A stretch of 64,000 bases of DNA, from the NCBI GenBank assembly GCA_020284085.1, contig JACEVL010000146.1:858223-922222 (forward strand), written 5' to 3'. Under the pieces are notes generated by a model. It was not told the DNA's origin. It did not search any database and worked only from the letters and a program-made list of their open reading frames with translations. Shown one piece after another: positions 13,122 to 25,045 of this stretch (within the stretch, counting starts at the first letter, position 1; each line of letters starts with the position of its first letter). The stretch is from Aporrectodea caliginosa. Lineage: Eukaryota; Annelida; Clitellata; Crassiclitellata; Lumbricidae. The position numbers were made by a program, and so were the translations under genes.

Positions 13122-13425
13122 TTTATTTCTAAGTAAAGTCAAACTAAAATACTTCCTTTATTTCTCTCCACAAAACTCTTATTTCAAATCCTTTCTTTAC
13201 GCACGCCGCTGTCTATTAATATCTCGCGCATGCGCAATAACTATAACCACATAAAGATTCTAAAAACCCAGGGTCATGATTATCGTAGCTGCCGACTAAC
13301 TAGTCGGACCCTTAAGGGCGTCTCATGCTTACGGGTTGTCGTAAACTCAAAGTGGGCAACTAACTAGTCGCATATAAGCTCTATGTGCGTATAAGCTAAG
13401 ACAGCGCTCACACTTAGCGCCCCAG

Positions 13426-14085
13426 GTGTCTAAGAAGTGCGCTATATATCGTCTCACCTAACGCGTCCTATACCTTTATAGCATTGATTAACACTGTTTT
13501 ACAGGTGTCTAAAGAGAGCGCTCAAACCAATCTGCTAACGTCTACCGCTTACCTGACCTTATCTGAAACCTCAAAAAACGCCAAAAACTTTAAAACACAC
13601 TAAATCAAAATCTCCAATCAATCCTATTCGGCCATTCGCCGAAGCAGCCATTTTGGTCCTGCAGCAGTGGAAATAACATCTCGGCCGAATTAACACACAT
13701 GTGGCTGACAGGCGCCGACGATAAAGAACGCTACTTTTTCAGTTAATTAGTTTGTTCTGCGCGCCACCTATCGAGTTGCCATAACTTATCACAGCCTCAC
13801 GGCCAACGCGGGCTCCTCCAGCATCATCATCATCTTCATCATCTTCAGCTGCCGCAACCTCCACAGAGCACCCATTAGGATGCGGAATCGATGACCAGCT
13901 TCATCAACCGTGCACCACTGGCCTATAAGCTGCAGCAATTGTTCTAGCTTTAGGCACATTTTATATGCAATCCGTTTAAAATGTTTCGAGATTTTTATCA
14001 CAAACTTTGTTCGCTCGGCTCCAGACTATACATGTACGCGTAAGTTTACGCACGCGACCATAATTATACAAGCTGTGTATATAGC
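13426..14085. other. Interval with dispersed-repeat fragments
   Basis: The first 100 bp continue the repeat broken by the Harbinger insertion (gtgtctaagaagtgcgct) and include a second reverse-strand copy of the ttagacacc motif at about 13500. No coding sequence is recognised in the rest. Confidence 0.6.
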
Positions 14086-14282
14086 CGGTGGCGGTACTAT
14101 ACACCAAGGCAAGCAAGGGCAAATGCCCTGGTAAAATAGCCTTTGCCCTGGTCGTTGCCCTGCCAGAATTTTTGCCCTGCCGAGAATTTATTTGAGGCAT
14201 AAACCGCCCCCGCACTGGTTACTTGTATGACTGCCCTGGCTATATGCATCCCTGGTTTAAAAAATGTTTGACGCCGCCACTG
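14086..14282 (+). mobile_element. 197 bp hAT MITE related to the element at 54980-56634
   Basis: Ends are CGGTGGCGGTACTA and, reversed, CAGTGGCGGCGTCAAA. The interior contains gggcaaatgccctggtaaaa and cctttgccctggtcgttgcc, shared with the left end of the element at 54980-56634, and gttacttgtatgactgccct shared with its right end. The flanks tatatagc on both sides are an 8 bp duplication blurred by TA slippage. This looks like an internal deletion derivative of that family. Confidence 0.85.
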
Positions 14283-14612
14283 TATATATAGCAACACCGA
14301 ATATGATTATAACATTTATTATGTATATGTATGCAGGATATCTATACGTATGTGTAGGCCTATTATACATTAAATATTGTATATAAACATATTTATATGC
14401 ATTAAGTATATGTTTATAAATATGTATTATTATATGTATTATAACTTTACATATTTATCATTGCAGTCAATTTAAATGTATTCATACTATATGGCTGGGC
14501 ATTTAACGCGTTATTAACGCGATTAATGCGTTAATTGATTAACGCGATTAAATTTCTTGACGCAGTTAACGCGATTGTCACTGCGCCCAATTATTTCTAG
14601 AAATTCGCTTAA

Positions 14613-16557
14613 CACTAGAAGCACCGAAGGGGTCAATCTGACCCCTTTTGGTTTTTAGCGGAACGCACCTCGGCCCCAGATATAGCCAGAGTCCTGTAAT
14701 TTCATGACTTTTCCTAACTTCGTAGGGTATACCCTCTGCCAAAATTTGAACTCGGGGGATTCACAATTTCTGAGATTTTTGCTGTTCTACCTTTAAGCAC
14801 CAAGGGGTCAATCTGACCCCTGTTTCAGTACTTGCATATCAGGCTTACGCATTTCTTGTTTTTATTCAATAATATTATATATCAAAGCTAATTCCGTAAT
14901 AAATGTGAGAAGAGAGGAGATCTGGTGAGAGGAGATGAGATCTGGTGAGAGGATAGGATCAGATCTGGTGAGAGAAGAGGAGATTTGGTGAGAGGAGAGG
15001 CGATCTGATGAAAGGAAAGAAGATCTGGTCAGAGGAGAGAAGATCAGATGAGAGGATAGGAGATCTGGTGAAAGGATAGGAGATCTGGCGAGAGGAGATG
15101 AGATCTGGTGAGAGAAGAGGAGATCAGGTGAGAGAAGAGGAGATCAGGTGAGAGGATAGGAGATCTGGCGAGAGAATTAGAGATCTGGCGAGAGGAGAGG
15201 ACATTTGGCGATGGGAAAGAAGATCTGGGGAGAGAAGAGGAGATCTGGTGAGAGGATAGGAAATCTGATGAGAGGATAGGCGATCTGGTGAGAGGAATGT
15301 AGATCTGGTCAGAGGAGAGATCTGGCCAGAGGATAGTAGATCTGGCGAGAGGAGAGGAGATCAAGTGAGAGGATAGGAGATCTGGCGAGAGAATTAGAGA
15401 TCTGGCGAGAGAGAGGACATTTGGCGATGGAAAAAGAAGATCTGGGGAGAGAAGAGGAGATCTGTTGAGAGAATAGGAGATCTGACGAGAGGATAGGCGA
15501 TCTGGTGAGAGGAAAGCAGATCTGGTCAGAGGAGAGATCTAGCCAGAGGATAGTAGATCTGGCGAGAGGAGAGGAGATCAAGTGAGAGGATAGGAGATCT
15601 GGCGAGAAGGATGATTTGATGAGAGGAGCGGGGATCTGGTTAGAGGAAAGGAGATCTTGTGAGAGGAGATCTGGTGAGAAAAGAACAGATCTGGTGAGAG
15701 AAGATCTGGTGAGAGAAGAGGATATCTGGTGAGAGAAGAGAATATCTGGTGAGAGGAGAGGATATCTAGTGGAAGAAAGAAGATGTGGTCAGAGGAGAGA
15801 TCTAGTGAAAGGATAGGAGATCAGGTGAGAGGGTAGTAGATCTGGTGAGAGGAGAGGAGATCAAGTGAGAGGATAGGCGATCTGGCGAGAAGAAGGATGA
15901 CTTGGTGAGAGGATATCGGGTGAGAGGAGAGGAGATCTGGTGAGTGGAGAGAGATCTGGTGAGAGCAGAGTAGATCCGGTGAGAGGAGAGAGATCCGGTG
16001 AGAGAAGACGATATTTGAAAAGAGGAAAGGAGATCTGGTGAGAGGAAGGAATATCTGGTCAGAGGAGAGGAGATCTGGTCAGAGGATAGGAGATCTGGTG
16101 ATAAGATAGGAGCGTTTTCTGGTGAAAGGAGAGGAGATCTGATGAGAAGATAGAAGATCTGGCGAGAGGGAGAGAAGATCTGGTGAGAGGAGAGATCTGG
16201 TGAGAGGATAAGAAATCTGGTGAGAGGATAGAAGATTTGGCGAGAAGATAGGGTGAGATCTGGTGAGAGGATAGGAAATTTGGTGAGAGGATAGGAGATC
16301 TGGTGAGTGGATAGTAGATGTAGTGAGAGCGGAGGAGGTCTGGCGAGAGGATAGGAGATCTGGTGAGAGGAGAGGATCTCCTATTATTCCATTCCAACTT
16401 ACTTATTACACTTGTTTATGCTCATGTAATTTATGTTAATAAAGTTGATAGTCAATTTCATTGAATTTGCAATTGACTTTGCATTATAAATTATTTGGGG
16501 TCAAAATGACCCCCTTGGTGCTTCTAGGAAGTTCGATTTCTCGGTACTTCTATAGTG
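14613..16557. mobile_element. piggyBac-like non-autonomous element carrying a minisatellite
   Basis: TTAA flanks both ends (14609-14612, 16558-16561), the duplication specific to piggyBac. The ends read CACTAGAAGCACC and, reversed, CACTATAGAAGTACC. Each is followed by a palindromic aggggtca...tgacccc module, which recurs at about 14800 and 16495. No transposase is present; the interior is occupied by a ~1.5 kb minisatellite. Confidence 0.82.
14880..16378 (+). repeat. ~20-24 bp purine-rich minisatellite inside the piggyBac-like element
   Basis: About 65-70 variable units around gatctggtgagaggatagga, with length changes between units. The strand is strongly purine-biased, leaving Ser/Leu/Pro-type frames on the other strand that are artefacts. 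Some higher-order similarity exists: the block near 15150-15360 is close to the block near 15380-15600. Confidence 0.93.
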
Positions 16558-16849
16558 TTAAACAATTCTTGATAAAACCGCTGAGCTTAAACATTAAACT
16601 TAAAAGTTAAAACTAAAAAGTAAAAACAAGTATAGTAAAAGCATATATGTGCTTTTTGTTTATTGTCTGCAATCATTTATATAGCGCATATTGAAGTAAC
16701 TATACTCAGAGTCGGTATAGAGTAGTTGTACTTGTTATCTATTGTGACATGCGTTAATAATTAATCGCATCGTTAAAAATTTTAATCGTGCGATTAATTT
16801 TGATTAAATCTTTTAATCGTTGCCCATGGCATGCACCCCTAATTCATAC

Positions 16850-17404
16850 ATATACTGATATACTTACCGTATTAATAGTTAATACATACATAAACTGCTA
16901 GTTATGTGCACATGTATGCCTGCTTGTGTCTGCGTGCACATGTCTGTATATCTGTCTGTGACAGACACTGAGACACATATGTCTATTATGTCTATTTGTC
17001 TGTCTGTGTGACTGGCTGCCTGCCCCTAAGTCTCTCTGTCAGTCTGTCTTTCGGTCTGTCTGTATGTCTGTGTGTCTTCCATGAGTTCCATCTAACTGAT
17101 CCGAGTGATTCATGCATAGTCCATGGTGTCGAAGTATATATATATATATACGACCTATAGCCTTGCTGACGTAATTGCTGGTTACTGAGGTTCATCATTA
17201 AAATTCAAATCTTTTTGTACAAAAGCCAATTGAAAGCATTCCTTTGCTTGTTCGTCTCTCCATCCTTCCCCTCCTTCCTAGTTTCCTTCCTTCCGTTCTT
17301 CCTTCCTCTCATCTTCTGATTTATTATATTTTCATTGTACATTTACTAAGTACCCCTATCTAATGACCAGGCATCAATCGATGGCGCTGAGTAACTGTGA
17401 GTGA
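16850..17404. other. Low-complexity TATA/TCTG-rich interval
   Basis: TGTCTGTC and TCCTTCC-type low-complexity sequence with no gene recognised. Confidence 0.6.
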
Positions 17405-17522
17405 AGGACTTATATACTCAAGGTTCCAACACAGAAGTCTTCTCAGGGGAGGAGGATCGAACCCATGGATACTCCCTGTGTTACAATGCGAGGGATCTAT
17501 ACCATTCGGCTACCATGTCCCA
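17340..17522 (-). mobile_element. tRNA-derived SINE, reverse strand
   Basis: On the reverse strand the head reads gtgggacatggtagccgaat, ggtatagatccc and a B box gggttcgatcc, then the body ctgagaagacttctgtgttg. The A and B boxes are tRNA-like and correctly spaced. The 3' end runs toward aatgtacaatgaaaatataa. Confidence 0.72.
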
Positions 17523-17582
17523 CGCATATAATTATATTTATAGCATCCGGGTCCGTTGACGTCAACTTTACCTTAACGTACT

Positions 17583-17723
17583 AGCTAATATGCTTTGTAC
17601 GCTGCTATCAGCGCCGTTGTATTGCAGGCTGTCTGTTCTGTTAGCAGTTAAGATTTAAATTTTGCATAACATGTAAATGTACAGCGCAGTGCGTTTTCGA
17701 CCAGGCGCTTATTAAAGAAAAGA

Positions 17724-17775
<52 letters not shown>
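17583..17775 (+). mobile_element. SINE 3' part ending in (ATT)n
   Basis: The stretch from gctgctatcagcgccgttg through ctgtctgttctgttagcag, acagcgcagtgcgttt and attaaagaaaagat matches 31040-31190 and 31640-31710. All three copies end at the same point in ATT repeats, so this is the family's native tail. Confidence 0.85.
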
Positions 17776-17778
<3 letters not shown>

Positions 17779-17789
17779 TAGCCCACAGT

Positions 17790-17828
17790 ATAGCGACATC
17801 TTATGACAACAAAGGCCGTTGACGTCGC
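17790..17828 (-). mobile_element. SINE/LINE 3' tail, reverse strand
   Basis: Reads gcgacatcttatgacaac followed by aaaggccgttgacgtc, the reverse complement of the shared tail. Confidence 0.75.
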
Positions 17829-18253
17829 CAGAACTTGTCGAACAGTTCTCAAACTTCGTAATTGTAATTGTAATTAGCAACTTCTATTGCGCTTGGATTG
17901 AATCCACAGTTTAATTGCAGCTTATGACAGCATTATAATCAGGCCGTTGCAAGTCGACAACTATTATTTTTGACATATTACAGCTTTTTAGGCCGTTGTC
18001 TAATCATCTAATTAAGGAATCAAGCAAATATGCACTGAAACTGAGCCCCTTAAACCCAATGTGTATAATGTGTCTTATGCTTATATTGCATCGGTTTGAA
18101 TCGTCTTTAAGGTATCGAAATACGGTCTTTAATAAATCGGTTTCAGTGGCCATATACCTAAATTATAAATATCGTCGTATTACTCTGTTTTGAGGGTGTT
18201 TAAAAAGCGCTTTTAATTGAGTGGTTGTTGGAAAAATCAAACGGTTGCAAGTG

Positions 18254-18298
18254 TTTAACGATAATTTATCTTATGACAGCAAAGGCCGTTAAAGTCAA
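18254..18298 (-). mobile_element. SINE/LINE 3' tail, reverse strand (diverged)
   Basis: gtttaacgataatttatctt then gacagcaaaggccgtt; same family with several changes. Confidence 0.6.
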
Positions 18299-19511
18299 CA
18301 AATTATTCTGCAGGGTCAGTTCTCACCGTTCGTGTATACGGAAAAAAATTTTATTGCAAAATTTAACGTCGTCATAATTATGAAACCAAACGCTGCTGAA
18401 GACCAACACGGAAAACTACCGAAGTTTTTAACTAAGTATCGTGTGTCACTTATGTACAATGGATTAAGAACGTTTTAAAGGTGTCTAACGAGAATGAAGC
18501 CAGAGGTCCCATACTAATATAATATTGGAACAGACCATTTCAAAGGTCTCGAATGAAAGCGGTCTATCAATCGTCTATAATTGTACTATTAGTGTGTATT
18601 AGTTTATTAATGTGGAAAAACTGAACTAACCACGTGTAGAATTGTCATGTGTATTACAAGTTTAACGGAGCTTAAGTGGTAGGTCATTCCAACATAGAAG
18701 TGCCGCCGAGAAAGATTATTTTTGGCATATTACAGCTCAAGCGAAATAATACAAAAGGATACTCACGTCTCGTTTGTCAGAGATTATATACCAGGGCGCT
18801 GGAAGATCAGACACTGGGCGTCTAAAGAGAGTGCTGATAGCTACAGGTCTAAGGCTGTTGACGTCTAATAATAATAATAATGTATAATTCAGTTCATTTA
18901 TTAAATGTTCTCAAACGCACTGCTTTCTACATTTACATCTTTATTCCGTTTCTGATAGGATGTTGACGTATTTAAAGTTTCTGACGGATTAAGTTCATTT
19001 TCGTATACTGTCTGTCATCAGTTTGCTTTCTCTTTTCTAGGCTTGGATTCCCTTTCTGACAGGATGCTGCGATCTATCTTGCCACATATACTTATATTAC
19101 TTATATAATATCGGTTCAGATCATTTCAAAGGTCTCTAATGAGAGCGGTGTAACTCTAAGCAATCGCCTACTATGTTTTTTAGTGTAGAAATGAACAGGT
19201 TTACATCAGGATGTATACTTATATAGTAAAATGTCTTATAATGTTCGTTAATTGATTCAAACTGACATGAACTCAACATGATTACAAGTATGAACTGATG
19301 TTCACAAGTTATTATGGGAGTCGAATTTTTTACTGTATGGCAGCCATGCAAGGCGACCATCTGTCCTATATACTGCTCATTTTACCAACGTCATCTGGCT
19401 GAGTCGATCTTTGGGATGATAGCCGGAATTGTATCCTCGTCCATGCTGATCTTCTGCTCTTCGTGCCGGAGTGTTAACCATTCACCTAAACCCCTTCCCA
19501 TTATGTATATA
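18299..19511. other. Interval with repeat fragments only
   Basis: Holds reverse copies of the ttagacacctttaaaacg motif (about 18470-18490 and 18815) and AT-rich sequence. No gene recognised. Confidence 0.55.
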
Positions 19512-19860
<349 letters not shown>

Positions 19861-19862
19861 GT

Positions 19863-20480
19863 CTCAGTTTAACGACACTGTGTGATAACAAGCATCAATT
19901 AGCGTCGCCCTCCTCCTTTATCGAGGCTTGGGACGACACTGTCATAGTATCACAACAGATCAATTAGCGTCGCCCTCCTTAATTATCGAGGCTTGGGACG
20001 GGCAGATCGTATCATAGATGAAGAATGTTATACTCTGTATTAAATGGACTGGCACTACCAAAGTGCGGATAGTGCGGCGTTAAAAATAAATTATAGTAGT
20101 TTCAATATTACTTACTTTTACGAACAGTAGCAGAGTTAAATTTGTGTTAGTTAGTTATTTTCTGTATTAAGGACACTATCATATCAAAGATGATTCGCGT
20201 CACCCTCCTCCTATATTCAGGCTAGGGACTGGCACTACCAGAGTACGATCAGTGGATGTGGCGTTAAAAATCTCAGTTATAGTAGTTTCAATATAATGAG
20301 ACACACAGTTTCACGATGCATGCGCCATTAATCTAGTTAACAATCGTGTATAGGCGCGTTCCATGCTTATACATATAGCAACGGTGGACAACGTTTTGCA
20401 GGTGTCTAATAAGATAACAATTAGCGTCGCCATATCCAGGCTAGGAACAGGCCCCGCGTCAGAGTACAAACAGTGGCGGA
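19863..20480 (-). mobile_element. Cluster of SINE-like bodies (ccagtcccaagc family), reverse strand
   Basis: Four partial copies lie in a row at about 19863-19942, 19960-20000, 20166-20240 and 20400-20480. Each contains a form of ttagcgtcgccctcctcc and ggcttgggac. Copies 1 and 2 share caattagcgtcgccctcctt closely, indicating local duplication. Confidence 0.7.
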
Positions 20481-20507
20481 TTATTGTTTTATTCATATTC
20501 ACCACAG

Positions 20508-20552
20508 TTTAACGGTCGTCTTATGACATCACAGGCCGTTGACGACAATGCA
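20508..20552 (-). mobile_element. SINE/LINE 3' tail, reverse strand
   Basis: agtttaacggtcgtcttatg followed by acatcacaggccgttgacga. Confidence 0.7.
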
Positions 20553-20865
20553 GAAAATATGCAATACAATCAGAACAAGAAACTTACAGTGTAGCTAACC
20601 GACGTAACACCATTAGAAGGTGTCGAAACAGAGCTTTACAATTTCGACACGCAATATCTCTTAATGATTTTTCCCAACGATAGAAAAAGTATTCACCTAG
20701 ATCTCATACTGGCAGTGATCATGATGTCCTGACAAATTTCATTATCTGTCGACAGCACAGTACATTGAAAGCATGCAGTTATGTTAAGCTATTTCGTGTA
20801 ACTGTGGCATGTACAGGCTATCCAAGCATTGACCATTAATGCAAATATTGAAGAACTAAAGTTGA

Positions 20866-21300
20866 ATGATAGTAATATTGTAATATGAATATTCATTAAC
20901 CAATAAGTAATGTTTATAATTTTCCAACATCGGGTTCTTATTATTATGACAAAACATATTTTAAACAAAAATCAACAGTCGAAAAGAAGTCGTCCATGGA
21001 TATTTCGGCAAACAGCATTGTAACACAGTACTGCAATATTATGCAACACAGCAGGCACTCCGATACAGCAACCAAACCAAACCATTTGTAATATATAATA
21101 CTGTAAAACCAAAGTTGAATAATAGTAACCAGCGTTGCAATATAACATTGCACAATAGTAATATGGCAATATAGATATTCATTAACCAATCCTTAATATC
21201 CATAATTTTCCAACATCAGAATTTTATTATAAATGTTATATGACATAACATATTTAAAAATTAACAATTGAAAGGATGTTATCTATGAGTGTTTCAGTAA
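20866..21300 (+). repeat. Diverged tandem duplication (~240 bp unit)
   Basis: Two copies (about 20866-21060 and 21110-21300) share atattcattaaccaat, ataattttccaacatc and a following acaaaacatat / gacataacatat segment. It lies 400 bp upstream of the ZIC exon, within its presumed intron. No coding capacity. Confidence 0.65.
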
Positions 21301-21676
21301 CCAAAATGCGTACACATACAACCTAAATTAAAGTATAATATTCCAGTTACAACTTGTGAATCACAATAATGCATTATTTACTTCAAAATTATAAAAGTGT
21401 ATTAAAAAAAGACTAATTAAATATTTATAGTTATAACTAAGAAATACAACTATTCACAGGAACAAACTTAAAAAATATCCAATTACAAAATTTTACCTTT
21501 ATTGATTATCTTAACTAACCATATACGTCAGAGTCGGTAGTTGTTGTATATAAAATTATTATAATGTGAAGATTTGACAGCGTTATTAAGGGTTCTAAGC
21601 GTCCCACATTATTTTGTTTTCGTTCCACCCTTGTTTATAACGTGATCATCTTTCGTCTACGTTGTTCGTTGTCAGG

Positions 21677-22427
21677 TGAGAAGCCGTTCCGCTGTGAGTT
21701 CGAGGGCTGCGACCGACGTTTCGCCAACAGCTCCGACCGGAAGAAGCACTCTCACGTACACACGAGCGACAAACCGTTTTACTGTCGCTTCAACGGTTGC
21801 GACAAGAGCTACACCCACCCCTCCTCCCTCCGGAAGCACATGAAGATGCATTCGACGTCGGCTGCCACCTCACCCGACGACAAACCCCAATCGAACCACG
21901 ACAGCTGCGACGAGGGAAGGCCTGACCCCAAGGACCCCTCGTCCTCGAACGACGATCAAACACCCTCGAGGACTTCCGCCACCGCGAAGACCGCCGTCCA
22001 CCAGCAGAACGTCGACGGGTGGAGGAGGACGTCTTCGTCGGACGCAGGTGGTATTACCGCTTCGGACAAGGTGGCGGCCGAGAGGTTGTTACAGCGATCG
22101 AAGCTGACCAGTAACCTGCTCAGCTCTTCGATGACCTGCTTCCAGTCTCCTGCCACTCCTCCCTCGGTCCAAACGATCATCGCCGACATGAAACCGTCGC
22201 TGAACTACCCTCTATCGAACCATCATCATCACTATCATCACCAACAACAACATCAACAACAACTACAGCAACAACTACATCATCATCATCACCACCACCA
22301 GCAACCGACGAACGTCAGCGAATGGTATTTCTGCCATAGTGGTAACTCGCTTAGCGACCCTGGAACTACGAGCTTCCTCGGTTCGAAACTTGGCAATAAC
22401 TGGACTTCACTTCAGGCGCCATATTGA
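21677..22427 (+). CDS. ZIC: ZIC/odd-paired family zinc-finger transcription factor, terminal exon (partial)
   Basis: The exon begins at an acceptor (ttgttcgttgtcag|gt) with a split Gly codon and ends at a TGA at 22425-22427, about 250 residues. It encodes the last two C2H2 fingers of the ZIC family: [19 protein letters not shown] and [19 protein letters not shown] with linker HTSDKPF, diagnostic for ZIC rather than GLI. The last finger has C-x4-C spacing, as in insect odd-paired, where vertebrate ZICs have C-x2-C. Next come a Ser/Thr/Asp-rich region, a His/Gln-rich tract (about residues 180-215) and the conserved C-terminal NVSEWYFC motif. ZIC proteins are nuclear regulators of neural, mesodermal and segmental patterning. 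Fingers 1-3 and the N-terminus are not found upstream, so they lie outside the window. The apparent upstream Met (21642) is inside the intron. Confidence 0.95.
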
Positions 22428-23032
22428 CGCAGCGCCCCAACTACATACATATAAAAATAACCGTCACATAGTGCTGCAAGTATGCTTTTCTGGCAGTATA
22501 CCTCCTGTCGTCAGCAGATACTATTGCGGAAAGAACATTCTCAGACACAATTGTCTAATTGCAGCATGGATCTTAGACTACACTTCGCTGTGTATAACTC
22601 GCGTGTGTTGTGGTTCAGAAATCAAAACAGTGGCGCCACGTTGCGGACGGTATGGTAAAGACCGGGATCACGTGATATAATCACGTTCATTGTGCGCCTT
22701 CTTATTATTACGATGTCGTTGACTGAGTTCACAATGTTATCGCTTGGAACTAACGTTTCGATTGGCATTTTATAAGACAAAGGCCTTGAATATCAGACTA
22801 CACTGATTGTCATATCATAGTGAACGCTAAGAGCTTTTTTCTAAGCGATCTATAGAACGTGCCCCTAAAAACGTTATGAATGATTTAAACGGATACTAAA
22901 GCGTTGCGCTCGAAAACTAGTTTGGCGTGGGCTTAGATTGTTTACTTGCAGTGTCACATATATGCGCTGTTTACGGAAAAAGGAGCCTTAGGAAATCTCT
23001 AATAAATTGAAATTATGCCAAAATAATTTTTC
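22428..23032 (+). other. 3' flank / likely 3'UTR of the ZIC gene
   Basis: Continues without coding capacity. No strong AATAAA signal stands out close to the stop; ctaataaattg at about 23000 is the nearest candidate. The real end cannot be fixed from sequence alone. Confidence 0.45.
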
Positions 23033-23085
23033 TCGACGTCAACGGCCCTTTTTGTCATATATACGATGTCGTTAAACTCTGGAAT
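23033..23085 (+). mobile_element. SINE/LINE 3' tail
   Basis: gacgtcaacggcccttttt, then gatgtcgttaaactctgg; the shared tail in forward orientation. Confidence 0.78.
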
Positions 23086-23464
23086 CCATCAGAACATATG
23101 CATGGTATAGCGTATACTGTAGGTAATGTAAGGTCAAAGCCTCAACGATTACCTCAACTGGCCCATGCATAGTATACTGGCCAAAGGATTAGAACTAGTC
23201 TTTATGGCTTAACGTCTTCATAAAACACCTTTAAAACGCAGGCGTCCGACGTTATAATTATGTTCAAAAATTGCTTTTCATGGAATAACACCACAAAGAT
23301 GCTAGTAAGATCTACGTTGACGGCTCTGGCAGCCAAAAGATGTCGATAAAGCAAAAGATTAAATGCATTACCTATATATAATACTTATTATTCATTGACT
23401 CATTTATTGACACATTAGCACCAAAGTATAAGAAATTATCACAAAGGATACATTCTGACTAATC

Positions 23465-23540
23465 TGTTGAGCGCTTCTGAGAGACTCTTAAGTGGCGCTT
23501 TATAAATGTTTTGTTACATTACATTACATTACATTACAAT
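23465..23540 (+). mobile_element. LINE 3' end with (ACATT)n tail
   Basis: gttgagcgcttctgagagac, tcttaagtggcgctttataa, then ttacattacattacattaca. It is nearly identical to the 3' end of the LINE fragment at 51787-52165, which has the same tail. Confidence 0.85.
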
Positions 23541-25045
23541 CTAAACACAGCAATGAGTAATCCGAAAAGAGTCCAATAGGACTCGGCTGGTTCCTTTACA
23601 AAGGTGGTGAAGATGAAGATGACATCACAAGCATTTTAGCTTTAACATAAAGATATTTCGGGCAGGGACTTCATTTAGGGGAGTCAAGGGCAAATGTCCC
23701 CCTGAATTTGATGGAAAAATCAACTATTTATATGTATGGCAGTGCAGTTGATGAAATAATATATCTTTATTCGTCACTAGGAGGACAGCAGAATATCAAA
23801 CATACTAAGAAATTAATAAGATAAAGAAGACAACATGTTCGAATATTTAACCACAGTTTTTCACATGTAGACTAAATACAAAACTTAACAAGTTGGCCAA
23901 GTTTTACCCTCACCTCCTGAAAAAACTGAAATGATGCCCCTGATTTAGAGTGAAACGTCGAGTTGATATAGATTATTAGAGCCTATATATACAGTATAGA
24001 AGGAGATATAACAAGTAGCCAATCTCGAGGTAAATCGGGAAGTCGGGATTCGAACCAGGTTATTATATATGTGCACACTGCTACATACTAACCAAAATGT
24101 TCTTTATTATGAATTTTAATTAATTGATGGTCACAGTATATTTCGAAAATCCTCAGGAAGGGAATTCGATATTGACGGGCCATGGATCATTTAATGGAAA
24201 ATTGTTTCAGCCTATAGTTCTTGCATTCGAGCCACAGTATTTGTCAGATGCCCTGGTATTATAAACTTGCATTTCAGATCCGAGGTAAACAAACTTGTCA
24301 AAATTAGTAGGCCTAGGCCTAGACATAGTAGACAAGATATATGGTTTTTCGTGGTTTACATATACGCAACATATATGTCGATGATACCGAAAATAAACGA
24401 ACACACTTACTTTTAATTTAGTTGTAACTCGTGATTGTAATATATATCCTGTGCTTCAGAAATGCAAGTTTTGTGCTGGAATGCCAGTACAGATGTAAAA
24501 TAACAGGGTTAGCAATTAGCATGCACGTTTCTGAAGAATTGCCAATGCATTCAAACGAGAGGGATATATATTATAATTAGAGCCCCATGAGATGTTGCAG
24601 TAAGATACATGTATGTACGGGAATATTAGGGAATAATATAGACTGATTAAAGACGTTTTGGGAAAACAATGTCGAACACTGGACAAGAGATGGTTTACGT
24701 GTGGAATGCTGCTCCAGATATATTATACACCCAACACTTTCAAAATGGTACTTGATCAATTGATTTTCCATATTCTTTTAAAATTATAAGCAATTGTTGT
24801 AGGGTCTATTTTGACACCTCTAAATAGTTTACCGAAATACTATATAAAGACCTGGTGGCTCATTTCTTTGCGTTGTAAGTAAGGACACGCTTCATTATAT
24901 GTCAAGCGGTGAGAACTGTTCAAAATTATTTCATACCTCTTTTAAGCATGATAGGCCCTATATATTAGATATAAGTTTAACGTGGTGATTGTTAGGTATG
25001 CTTTAGTTAAATAACAATGATAAATATTTATAAGTTTCTCCGATC
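23541..25045. other. AT-rich interval 5' of the LINE
   Basis: No gag-like ORF1 is seen ahead of the LINE ORF. A tRNA-like reverse-strand sequence with a B box (ggattcgaacc) occurs at about 24045-24100. A ccctggtaaa / gcccctgattt pair near 23660-23950 may be remains of a MITE but is too weak to call. Confidence 0.5.

Larger units (their letters stand above)
7280..13422 (+). mobile_element. Complete PIF/Harbinger DNA transposon, 6143 bp
   Basis: Both ends are visible. The left begins GGGCCGTAAGTGTG and the reverse complement of the right begins GGGCGCTAAGTGTG; similarity continues through tcttaact/gcttatacgc for about 38 bp. A 3 bp CAG duplication flanks it (7277-7279 and 13423-13425), matching the CWG/TWA duplications known for this superfamily. 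It carries the two expected genes in convergent layout: a DDE transposase on + and a Myb/MADF-like protein on -. Both have intact reading frames under simple splice models, so the element may be autonomous. The flanks join into a copy of a dispersed local repeat (gacaacgtttt / caggtgtctaa). Confidence 0.93.
14488..16841. mobile_element. hAT-like element interrupted by a nested piggyBac-like element
   Basis: A perfect 8 bp duplication attcatac flanks it (14480-14487 and 16842-16849). The ends are inverted: tggctgggcatttaacgcg on the left and, reversed, catgggcaacgattaaaag on the right, both followed by dense attaatcgcg/gttaacgcg motifs. Without the nested insertion it is only about 400 bp, so it is non-autonomous. 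Confidence 0.82.

Noticed and set aside
14880..16378. CRISPR-like array of regularly spaced repeats
   Set aside because: Units are contiguous and variable with no unique spacers, in a eukaryotic transposon; it is a minisatellite.
21642..21676. Met at 21642 as the start of the zinc-finger protein
   Set aside because: The ZIC fold begins mid-domain at the split Gly after a clear acceptor, so the preceding residues are intron.
23600..23960. Another MITE suggested by caagggcaaatgtcccc and gatgcccctgattt
   Set aside because: The two ends do not form convincing inverted repeats and no target duplication is visible.
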